From: Owenia fusiformis
Lineage: Eukaryota > Annelida > Polychaeta > Sabellida > Oweniidae
Direction: 5' to 3'
NCBI GenBank assembly: GCA_903813345.2
Contig: CAIIXF020000001.1
Span: forward strand, 2,170,001 to 2,234,000
Length of the DNA stretch: 64,000 bases
Positions 1 to 12,500 of the stretch are shown here, piece by piece. How positions within the stretch are numbered: position 1 is the first letter of the stretch; every line of letters starts with the position of its first letter. The notes beneath the pieces were generated by a model. That model ran no database searches and was not told the DNA's origin. It was given only the letters and a program-made list of their open reading frames with translations. The translations under genes were made by a program, and so were the position numbers.

Positions 1-43
1 AGTCTCTGAGCCTCAGTTTCAACTAGACTTACGTCTGGCCAAG
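1..43 (+). other. Possible upstream SMCHD1-like exon end
   Basis: One frame is open, reads VSEPQFQLDLRLAK and is followed by a plausible donor AAG|GTGAAA at 44. It looks like the Ig-like region. However, it ends in phase 0 while the exon at 475 needs two preceding bases, so it can only be real if a further small exon lies between. Confidence 0.3.
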
Positions 44-474
44 GTGAAATTATCCAATGATTGTTAAAATCAGTATCATTATGGACTTAAAACAGTAACT
101 ACATAACAGAACAACAAACAGTATGTTTTTTTCAGAGTATTCCATTTCTTTATTATTTTCAAAATTCCACATAATGTTGTAAACAAAGGCAATTATTTAG
201 TTTGTACAATCGATTTTGAATAGGTATATATATATGCTATTAATTAATTATAAAAAGCATCGGGCAATCCCACTAGGCACACATTAAAAATAAAGTGTCT
301 AATAATGGAATGATTTCATGTGTTTTTTTATTAATCATATTCTGTGGCTTTGTATTTTGACATCAGAAGCCAGGATTTACCATTAAAATACATATGGTGA
401 AATACTCAAGAAAGAAACAACAATAACATATTACTATTTCCCATTGACTCATTGTCTTTTTCTCTTGTTTGTAG

Positions 475-574
475 TGGTCTTGAACTAAACTATGAGAGCT
501 GTGCAATGAAAGGCAACAACCTGGTGCTCAAAGGCATTGTGGCAATAGGCAGTGTACCAACTAACACTGGCAAG
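475..574 (+). CDS. SMCHD1: SMCHD1-like exon (fragment residues 1-33)
   Basis: The acceptor is TTTGTAG and the donor is CAAG|GTAAGA. The exon opens with one base completing a split codon, then encodes [14 protein letters not shown] and onward through an Ig-like strand region. Other frames contain stops. It ends in phase 0. Confidence 0.85.
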
Positions 575-3500
575 GTAAGACTTTATGTATTACAGTAAAA
601 TCTCTAATCTGATCAAATGTGAACACTTTCTTTGGTCCCAATTTATTACCCTCTATTGATTTACAAATTAAGAAACTTGGATATGTGAAAACCTGCTAAT
701 CTGAATGTTTAACAGCCATTTTGGAATTGAACAGGTTTTACGGTACATCACATTGAACATAATAGCATATGGCATTATCGTATTATTACATGGTGTCACT
801 AAATTGAAGTTTCTAAGCATGATCAAAGAACAAAAATCATAACATTATTATTATTGAATATAATGAATCACAGGTTGATTATTATTGAATGATATGATAA
901 CTCTAGTATCAGTCAGGTATTCCCTCTTAAAAATAAGAAATAAAAAAGGTCATAAATGAATAAATTAACTCAGTTTCTCAAATTCTGATTCTACTTTACC
1001 AATAACCTGTTGTAGAATTTCACACTAGAAGTAAAGATTGCTGGACTAGAGTTCCCCACCCAGACATTGAAGATCAGAATGTTACCTGGTAAGTAAAATT
1101 TTACTTTTGAGTTTAATAATAAATGTTACCTAGGAGGTTTAATAGAAAATGTGACCTGGTGAGATCAATAATAATGTAACCTGGTAAGTAAATTTTACCT
1201 GATCATTTTGATAATAAAAAGTGCTTGTCGCTTTTTTATTTACCTACTTTTGAGAAATATTCCTCTATCAATTATTAGTTGCATAACTTTTATCCTTTTA
1301 TCGATTTGTAATCTCAAATCATCAATCTTTGATTCAATATTGCACAATCTTATGCTCGAGAAGGAATTTTCAATATGGCTGCTCAGTTCCAAAAGGCTGC
1401 CATTTTTCATAAAAGATGTAATCTTTGATAACTCAAATATCAGTTGATGGATGTGACTCGTATTTTACATGTCGGTACCTAGAGACAAAAGAGCCATGCC
1501 CAAGAAGAAATTTTCAAGATGGCTCCTGAATTTCAAAATAGCTGCCATTTTTGTAAAAATTGTAATCTTTGATAACTCAACTTCAGCAGAAGGATTTTTA
1601 TGATGCCTACAGACTAGGGACAAAGGAAGTCAAGAAGAATTTTTCAAGATGGCTACTGCCTTTCAAAATGTTTCATAAATAATTTTGATATTTTGGTTCA
1701 AATTTTATATACTGATGCCTGAGGGTCATATAAACTCTATTTACAAAGTAATTTTCAAGATGACCATTCAATTCAAAATGACAGCCATATTTCATAAAAA
1801 GATAAAATCTTTGGTACCCTGATTTGACGAATTTGATTCAAATTTTCATAAAAAAACCCAGCTTTGAATACCAGTTAAAGGATTAGGTGCAATTTAATGC
1901 TTCATGGTTATTAGACCTTTGCTGAAGAATGAATTTGATACATGGCTTCCCATCATGTCATGAGTGTAGAATTTGCCAAAAGGAGACAATATTGCTCATT
2001 TATTTTCTGGTCAGGGAGCATTTCAAAAGATCAATGCCAGAAAATTTAATTTAATTGAACAGTTAGGGAGGAGGGGGTTATTAAAGGATGTATATAACTA
2101 TCTAGGCCTTAGAAAACGTTAAAAATGACTTTTTGAGGATAATCATCAATTTGATTCCTATTAATTAACTAAATCTAATAAATGCACTTTCAATTTTCAA
2201 GTATGTCAAGGTGCCCTAATGACGAAAGTGAAAGTGTTTGGCCGTTGTCAGGAATCCTCCAAAACAAATGTCACAATGAATGTCGTCATATCATCCAACA
2301 TATATTGATGACGTAATACTCGCAGCCCGCTTTTGTGGAAATCCAATGTAATATGACGTCATTTCCGTAACGACGATATATTTGGAGAAACCTCCCAACT
2401 CTTAATGGATTCCCCAAATTATTTTACATTTATAATGAAATGTTCAAAATGAACCCTAACTAGGGTATAATAAACGTTCTATCATATTGCAATCGATTCG
2501 TCATATTTAATATTAATATATGATAATAAAAATGCATTATGCTTTCAAGTAATAAGCCCAAAAACGGAAATGTTATTGTATTTGATTTAAAGCAGAACTA
2601 ATGGTTGGCGCTCTGTTCATCTCAATATGTAGCTTTATGTGTAATTGATGAAATAAAACTAAAACTTTTTAAAAAATATATTAGGTTAAGTGATCATATT
2701 TAAAATAATAGTATCAATTGACCCACTGACATAGTTGATGAAGATAGCCATTTTGCATCAAGGCCACCGGAAGTGTGACGTCATATCGACGTTGGTCGCT
2801 ATATTGTAACCCAAAAGATGGTAAAATATGCCCCACAACATATTTTGACAAACTCAATAATTGACTAACTCGCTTTATTTAAACATATTCATTCATTCCA
2901 GACAAAATTCAAATAGTTTTGGTAGTGTAATACAGCTTTAATAAGCCGATAAATACAAAATAGTGTCACAGTTTGACCCCCGAACTTGAAGAGACTTTTA
3001 ATGAAAAAAACATCAGAGATTGTTGGTTAATTTATGATGTTCAATGACTTATTAATAGGATAGTTTCTAAATAGCAGAAAAATCAATGAAATCTTGTGCT
3101 GCCATCTTTTATTCAGCTTTTAATTTGAGCTAGAGTTCCATTCACTTACATGCTAAAATCTTGGAAAAGTGGCTTCATTTCATGATTTATCAAAGTGTTA
3201 TTTGAATCTGTATAAAACTTGAATGATATACTTCATGATGACCCTGTTTATGTACATGTTGTGATTAAACATGTAAATGTTGATTGACATACAAATAATC
3301 CAAGGTTTTAAAGAATTTTAGCATTGCATCTATGGATATTTGGCCCAAGTTTTTTTTAAATTGTCATAGAAAATTATTCAAATTACATAACTGTGTAAAT
3401 CAAAGCTATTATAGGAGAAAACATTTGACTGAATTCAAATATGCCATTTAAAAGAAGGTAATGTAAGTCATTAGAGGTCTAATATGCAAGTCTCTTAAAA

Positions 3501-6500
3501 TCTCACGAAAAACTAGATTTAGCGAGATTTCAAAAGCTATATGGAAACTATACTATTGATAATAGTGGCATATTACCACTTTACATCCAGTCATTTATGT
3601 ACTGTGTATGTCTTTTTACTGTATTTTAATGATTTCTTACCATATATAGGATGAATTTTGATGTTAACAGCAATATTTGAAAAAAGGGAAGCCCATCTTC
3701 AATTCTGCTCAATTACTTTGGCAACTTCCGGCCTATGTTTTCGTGAATTTTTCAATCAGTTTTTCTTTTCCTGAGTTCAATTGAGAAGTATTACCTTTTA
3801 AAATTAATACACTGAAGTGTAAAAATGATGAACTCTCAAAAAATAAAACCCAGTTTTTTCAATTCTTAATTTCATGTCATTGTTTCTAACAAGTCACCCC
3901 TTTCTTTCTTTTCATATATTTTGTCAAGTCAAAATCGGAGTTTAATAACCTGGTTTCTTTACAAGCTATGCTTATGTAAGTATCAAATAACATGAAAAAT
4001 GTTAAACCTCACATCTTACATTGATTTGATGTGAAATAGTGATCATTGACATGATTGTTCGGCTGTTATGTTTGGATCTTTTAATTTTATTTTACCAGAT
4101 TTCTTTTTTTCTCATAGTCAAACTTGATCCTTGATCTCTGTCGATGTGACGTCACTCATTAATTATGCACGCATGCACAGTACAATAAAGAAGGCAATAT
4201 GGCAACTAACACAATTCTGAGCCAGAGTTGATATCTCCAAATTGAAATGAATATGTTTGTTTATGCATCTATCGAGGACATATGTAACCCAACTAATCTT
4301 TTTAATGATATACTTAATATTTCAATGAATTATACTTACTTTGTGAGCTTATTATCCCTTTAAGGTGGGCCCCTCGTTAAATACACTGGACGAAATGTTC
4401 TGAAAATTGCTAAAAGTAGAGGTCATTGTAACAGCTCCCACTCCGTCAATATTTTTTGAATTTACATTTTCTTCATATGGAATGAAAGATGAATATCTAC
4501 TCTAAATGTAATGAAAAGTATTATACATACATGGCAACATGCTGAATTAAGGCTTTGAAAAGGTGTCAAAAACTCTTTCATAGTTATATACAACCTTTAA
4601 CCTTAAAAGTTATCTTTCCAACATTGAATAATTGACTGCATTACATATTGTGTTAGATATAGTGTGACCAATGAAATAATGCAGATCAACATTTCTCAAA
4701 CACAATTATGATGGGGAGGGAGGGTGGTCACATATGAACTGTTCAAATACAGTTAGGAATACAACATTGAACTTTGAGATGTTTTCTTAGTTCCTTATTT
4801 CTACCATGTAATGTTCAAAATCATAGCACAATATGTTTATTAAAATATGTTTGGTTGGATTTGCTACTCTGGAGTTGCTGTTTAGTAGTTGTAACAATAT
4901 GGATTGCTACAATTTATCATTATGTATAATAGGATATTATTAGTACTGATGCCCTTTTAGGGCCAACCGTACATCTGATATATGATAATATATATCTGCT
5001 AAATGATACAATATGGATTGCTACAATATATCATTATGTATAATAGGATATTATTAGTACTGATGCCCTTTTAGGGCCAACCGTACATCTGATATATGAT
5101 AATATATATCTGCTTAAATGATACAATATGGATTGCTACAATTTATCTGCTTAAATGATACAATATGGATTGCTACAATATATCTACTTAAATGATACAA
5201 TATGGATTGCTACAATTTATCTGCTTAAATGATACAATATGGATTGCTACAATTTATCTGCTTAAATGATACAATATGGATTGCTATAATATATCCGCTA
5301 AATGATACAATATGGATTGCTACAATTTATCTGCTTAAATGATACAATATGAATTGCTACAAGATATCTGCTTAAATGATACAATATGGATTGCCACAAT
5401 AATAATAACTAGACTTTGGAAATTGAGCAAGTTCAATTTCAGACTCCAGATTATGACCTTTTTTAGCCAAGTCATCCAGAATAAGCCGAGTCATCCAGAA
5501 TAAGCTGAGTCATCCAAAAAAAGATGGATGAATAAAATAGGAAGGTAGGATAGGATAGAATAGGAAGGAACGATAGGATAGAATAAGAAAGAAGGATAGG
5601 ATAGAATAAGAAGAAAGGATATGATAGGATAGGATAGGAAGGAAAAGATACGAAGGAAGGATAGATAGGAAGGATAGGATCAGATAGGAAGGATGGATGA
5701 ATTTTTCAATATTTTCTTCTCTACTCTTGACTTTCTATCAGGATACCATCAGATCGGTTTCAAAACGCCATAACTTCCAAACCGGCAGTCAGATCCAAAT
5801 TTGGTTTGCAGATTCGGATTCCTGACAAAATTCTACCCCTGATTCAAAACTCATACGTTAAATTTAGAAACTTTTTATTTTGACCTACTTTTTGGACACG
5901 CCATAACTTCCGAACCGGAAGTCGGATCGAAATTTGAATTGCAGATTCGGATTCCTGACAAAATTCTACACCTAATTCATAACTCATACTTTAAATTTTG
6001 AGATTTTTTTATTTTGACCTACTTTTCGGACACCATATCTCAAAAGTGGGTCAAAATACTTTCTGATTGTAAAAGGCTAATACTATTAGCACACTCTTGG
6101 CTACATGTATACACAATTTCGAAGAATATTATTGAAGTGTAGTGTCAGAAACGCAAAAATAAGGAAAACCTTTGAATTTGACCTAGATTTTGACCTAGGC
6201 ATTTTGGTGTCCAAATTTTGAAACTAACTGGCTTTTGAGGTCCCCTTCTTTTGAAGGCTTTCATTAAATTAAGCTGAACTCAGTCTATATTTCGTATTTC
6301 TCACTTCCAAAAAATCTTTTTTTCCATTGACTTAACATGGGCACCAAATTTAGCGATTTTTGAGCTTTTAAAACGCCATAACTTCCGAACCGGAAGTCGG
6401 ATCGAAATTTGGTTTGCAGATTCGGATTCCTGAAAAAATTCTACCCCTAATTGATAACTCATACCTTGAATTTGGAGAACTTTTTATTTTGACATACTTT

Positions 6501-9500
6501 CTGGATGCCATATTTCAAAATCGGTAAGAGTAATCAAAAAACGGATGGCACTTACATGAAAGGGCTGTTTCTAAGCTACATGATGAAAAAAAGATGAAGA
6601 CGTTTCGATAAATAACGACTAAGATAATAGACAGAAGGTTGAAAATGTAAGATTTGACCCAGTTCTAGGATAGGATAGGATATAGAATAGGAAGGAAGGA
6701 TAGGATAGGAAGGAAGGATAGATAGGAAGGATATGATCAGACAGGATAGGAAGGAAGGATGGATGATTTTTTCTATATTTTCTTCGCTACTCTTGACTTT
6801 CTATAAGGATATCATCAGATCGATTTTTCTCGAAATTTCAAAACGCCATTACTTTCGAACCGGAAGTCGGATCGAAATTTGGTTTGCAGATTCGGATTCC
6901 TGAGAAAATTCTACCCTAAAGTCATAACTCATATGTTAAATTTGGAGAACTTTTTATTGTGACCTACTTTCTGGACGCCATATTTCAAAATCGGTAAGCG
7001 TAATCAAAAATCTAATGTCATATCTTTGCTTTGGGTTTTTCTAAGCTACATGATTTAAAAAAGATTTAGGAGTTACGATAAACAACGACGAAGATAAATG
7101 AAAGAATGTTGAAAATGTAAGATTTGACCTAGGACTTGACCTTTGACCTAGATAAAAATTTGACCCAATTTCCGAGAAACTAGATCTAGGACCTAAATGG
7201 ACCATATATAAGACTTGACTCAATATCTTCTAGTTAACGAGAAAACTGGGAAAGAATAATAAACAAAGAATAATAACTAGACTTTGGAAATTGAACGAAG
7301 TTCAATTTCAGACTCCAGATCTAGACTTTTTTAAGCCCAGTCAACTAAAATAAGCCGAGTCATCCAGAATAAGCTGAGTCATCCAGAATAAGATGGATGG
7401 ATAAAATAGGAAGGTAGGATAGGATAGAATGGGAAGGAACGATAGGATAGAATAAAAAAGAAGAATAGGATAGAACAGAATAGGAAGAAAGGATATGATA
7501 GGAGAGGATAGGAAGGATAGGAAGGAAAGGATACGAAGGAAGGATAGATAGGAAGGATAGGATAGGATCAGATAGGAAGGATGGATGAATTTTTCAATAT
7601 TTTCTTCTCTACTCTTGACTTTCTATCAGGATACCATCAGATCGATTTTCCGAAATTTCAAAACGCCATAACTTCCGAACCGGAAGTCGGATCTAAATTT
7701 GATTTAAAGTTTCGGATTCCTGACAAAATTCTACCCCTAATTCATAACTCATACGTTAAATTTGGCGAATTTTTATTTTGACCTACTTTTTGGACACGCC
7801 ATTACTTCGGAACCAGAAGTCGGATCGAAATTTGGTTTGCAGACTCGAATTCCTGAGAAAATTCTACCCTTAATTCATAACTCATATGTTAAATTTGGAG
7901 AACTTTTTTCTTTGACCTACTTTTCGGACACCATATCTTAAAAGTGGGTCGAAATACTTTCTGACGGCAAAAGGCTAACACTATTAGCACACTCTTTCCT
8001 ACCTGTATACAAAATTTTGAAGCAAATCATTTAAATATAGTGTCAGAATCGCAAAAATAAGGAAAAACTATGAATTTGACCTAGATTTTGACCTAGGGAT
8101 TTTGGTGTCCAAATTTTGAAGTTGGCTAGCCTTCTAGGTCCCCTTCTTTCATAGGCTTTCATTATTTTAAGCTGTACTTAGTCTATATCTCGTATTTTAC
8201 ACTTCAAAAAAATCTTTTATCCCATTGACATAACATGGGGCACCAAATTTAGCGATTTTTGAGCTTTCAAAATGTCATAACTTCCGAACCAGAAGTCGGA
8301 TCGAAATTTGGTTTGCAGATTCGGATTCCTGAGAAAATTCTATACTTAATTCATAACTCAAACGTTAAATTTGGAGAATTTTTTATTTTGACCTACTTTT
8401 CGGACACCATATCCCAAAAGTGGGTCAAAATACTTTCTGATGGCAAAAGGCTAACACTATAAGCACACTCTTGGCTACATGTATACCAAATTTCTAAGAA
8501 TATAATTAATCTGTAGTGTAGTGGCGGAAAGGGTTATTTTTCTATTTTAAAGAACCTTACGGGCAATAAAAGCTGCAAATCGCGAATTCCAGTTCTGATT
8601 GACAGAAATGGCATCCCATCAACTCTTAGTAAAGATAAGGCCAATATTCTTTTAAGACACTTTATTAATAAATATCATATAGAAGAAGAGCTTCCAAATA
8701 TTGCCTTTCCCACTCGATGCAATGCACTCCTCAATCCCATAACAACCACCCGAGATGAGATACTTAAGATTCTAACGGGATTAAATGTATCAAAAGCACC
8801 GGGGCCTGATGTGATAAACAATAATATGATGAAAATAGCTGCGCCTGAACTATCAATAATCTTATCTAAGTTTTTTAATAAAATATTTTTGTGCAAAACT
8901 TTTCCTCTATCGTGGAAAATTGGCAATATAATACCAGTCCACAAGAAAAAATCAAAATCTGATGCTGCTAATTACCGACCTATCACGCTCTTAAGTTCAA
9001 TGTCAAAAGTGTTTGAACGCGTTATCTTCAACCGGCTCTTTCAACACTGTATAGAAAATCATACCCTATATAGCCTTCAAAGTGGGTTTCTACCAGGGCA
9101 TAGCTGTGAACGCCAGTTAATTTCTATAATTGATTACATAACTTCCTGTATAGACAATGGTGATGAAGTATCTGGTGTGTTCTTAGATATTTCTGCGGCA
9201 TTCGATACAATGCCTCATAAATATATTATTACAAAATTGAAAAGCTATGGTTTTGGCCCCAATACAATTGATCTTTTATCATCTTATTTGTCAAATAGGA
9301 AAGTTCGCGTATTGGTCGACGGTCACGAATCTAACTACTCAGCTGATTCTTATATAAATGCAGGAGTGCCACAAGGGTCGATATTAGGTCCCCTTATGTT
9401 TCTACTGTACATCAATGATATGCCAGACAAGTTAACAAATACATCCTTTCTTTATGCCGACGACACGTCCATTTATTGTCCATATAATAAAGATAATCTA

Positions 9501-12500
9501 ATTGATAAAATGACAACTCTTCAAGAAGACATGGATATTATTAATGACTGGTCAAACCTATGGCATCTCAATTTCAATGCAACTAAGAGTGCCCATCTGA
9601 TATTTCATGGAAGAAAAATAATTGAAAACATTTATCCTCTTCATTTGGGAAATACGCGTATACCTAAGTATGATCACCATAAGCACCTTGGACTTATATT
9701 AGACGGAAATCTAAAATTTAGCCATCACATTACTGAAATCTCGAAGCGCATTGACAAATTAATCAATCCCCTGAAAGCCTTAAAATCAAAACTTAATGGT
9801 ATCCACCTATTAAACATCTACAATACATACATAAGGCCACACTTTGAATTTTGTGATATAATCTATGGCTGCCCAAATATAAACAAATTAAAATCCCTTG
9901 ACTCACTAATGTACAAAGCTGGTATTATTATATCCGGTACCATCTCAGGATCTAGCTCAGCCAAAGTCCTCAAGTGCCTAAACTGGTTACCGCTCGAAAC
10001 TAGAAGATTCCACCGCCGCATGAACATGATGTATAGTGTCACAAATGGAAATAGTCCAAATTATATACTTGACATCTTCAGAAAGTTCCAACGTCCTGAC
10101 AATAGACGCGTTCTTCGCAACAAACCATCATATATCCTCCCCACAAAACGTGCTATTATTAAATCAAAATCATGTGTTTACAGAAGTATAAAAGAATGGA
10201 ATGATCTACCTCTGAAAATTAACACACTTGATACATTTAAACGTAAAATGGCCTCCAAATCACTACCAACTCCTATAATAGCAAGTTTTTCATTAAATCT
10301 TACCAGACATCGGGAAAAACTCTTGAACCAACTCCGATGCGACCTAGTCCTCAAAGCGCAACTACACTCACACAATTTTAACAATGTTAATTCCCCAATG
10401 TGCGCTTGCGAACTAGAATCAGAAACACTCAACCATTTTCTTTTCAGATGCCCCCTCCATGTAGATGATTTCAAGTTGCTTAACGATAAAATAACACGTG
10501 AAAATCCAATGATAAAGTTTAACTCTCTAACTCGAGCCAATAAGGCTAACACTTTACTATTTGGTCATCATCTCTGTAATAAAAATGAAAATTCACGTAT
10601 CATCAAATCATTTGCTGAATATCTAGACATAGCATTTTCTAACCGCTGAGTCATTCTTTAGAGCACCACCAACATGCTACTAGTCGTGCGAGCCCCACTT
10701 GGCTGTATACCTTCAACTATGTAACACCGATGTACGTCAACTCCTATATTTCTGTAAAAATGGCTCATAATGTCAAGTTGACCGAGCCACTGACTTAAAT
10801 ACTAAATAAATAAAAAAAATCAAAAAAATCTGTAGTGTCAGAATCTCAAAAATAAGGAAAAACTTTGAATTTGACCTAGATTTTGACCTAGGCATTTTGG
10901 TGTCCAAATTTTTATGAAAAGAAGGTTTTGAGGTCCCTTTCTTCTATGGGCTTCCATTATGTTTAGCTGTTCTTAGTCTATATCTCGTATTTTATACTTC
11001 AAAAAAATATTTTTTCCCATTGAATTAACATGGGGCACCAAATTTAACGATTTTTGAATTTTCACAACGCCATAACTTCTGAACCGGAAGTCAGATCGAA
11101 ATTTGGTTTTCAGATTCGGAATCCTGAGAAAATTTCCTATAAGACTGATATCCTGGACATTGGATTCGGAGAACTTTTTTTGGACCTCGTTTTCGGGCAC
11201 TGATATCTCGAAATCGGTTTGAGATACCAAAAAACTAAATCGACCCTAGATTTTCTACATTTTTATGAGGAACACAATGAAAAAAACCCGGATCCAAAAT
11301 ATTGAAGGACGACCGAGAAAATCGAAAAAAGTGACAAAGTACTGGATTTGACCTAGTTCTTGACCTTTGACCTAGATAAAAAATTGACCCAATTTCCCAC
11401 CAACTAGATACTGAACCTAAATAAACTGTATTATGGTCCTTACTGGATACCTCATAGTTATTGAAAAAACTCCTAAAGAATAATAAGAATAAGAAGAATA
11501 CTGGCAAAAACAATAGACTCCAGATTGACATCTGGAGTCTAATAATAAAGAATACTGGCAAAAACAATAGACTCCAGATTGACATCTGGAGTCTAATAAT
11601 AATAATATATATTTCATTTTTTAGTCGATTTTTACAATAACATACAGTTTTTATGGAAAAATAATGAAAATGCAATGACACTTAAAATAAGTGTATTAAA
11701 TTACACAATAGTTTTAATAAATGTTTATTGGAAATAGAAAAGGTACAAAAGAAAAAGAAAAAGGGAGTCATTTGAAGGGAGAGTTTGCAATTATGGGTAT
11801 TCAGGTTCAATGTGTCTAATCTAACAAGAACAATAACAATAATGTATAACAATAATGTATAACAATAACAATAATGTATAACAATCATCTATGTTAGTCA
11901 ATGATGCAGTTTAACCCCTGGTTGGCCCATGTACCCCCCTAGGATGTCACCCTGCACCACTAACCAACATGTATATATATATGCATAAATGATACAATAT
12001 GGATTGCTACAATATATATGCATAAATGATACAATATGGATTCTTACAATATATCTGCTTAAATGATACAATATGGATTGCTACAAAATATCTACTTAAT
12101 TGATACAATATGGATTGCTACAATATATCTGCTTAAATGATACAATATGGATTGCTACAATATATCTGCATAAATGATACAATATGGATTGCTACAAGAT
12201 ATCTGCTAAATGATACAATATGGATTGTTGTATTGACTCTATATTCAATTGCTTCTCTAGAGAGAGCCTATGACACCCTATGCAGACAGAGCCTGTGGGA
12301 AATATTGGGTGCGGAGCAAATGAGCGGAGGGTGCGGAGCTAACGGTCATTTTTGAATTTAAAGGACGGGTGTCATTAAGGGCCCTTTTTAGCCCCCAAAG
12401 ATATCTGATAATAATGCATATCATATTGAAGAAAAATCATTTGTGCTTTATAAAAATACAATTTCAGCGAATTTTGACCTTTGATGTTCACACAACAGTC

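Noticed and set aside
1208-1447. 79-codon ORF with hydrophobic start
   Set aside because: It lies in the intronic donor-repeat and ATGGC tandem array and has no domain or splice support.
5110-5402. CRISPR-like array of 37-bp repeats
   Set aside because: There are no unique spacers, the units are head-to-tail, and the genome is eukaryotic; it is a minisatellite.
10178-10552. 124-codon - strand ORF
   Set aside because: It lies antisense to the intact LINE reverse-transcriptase frame.
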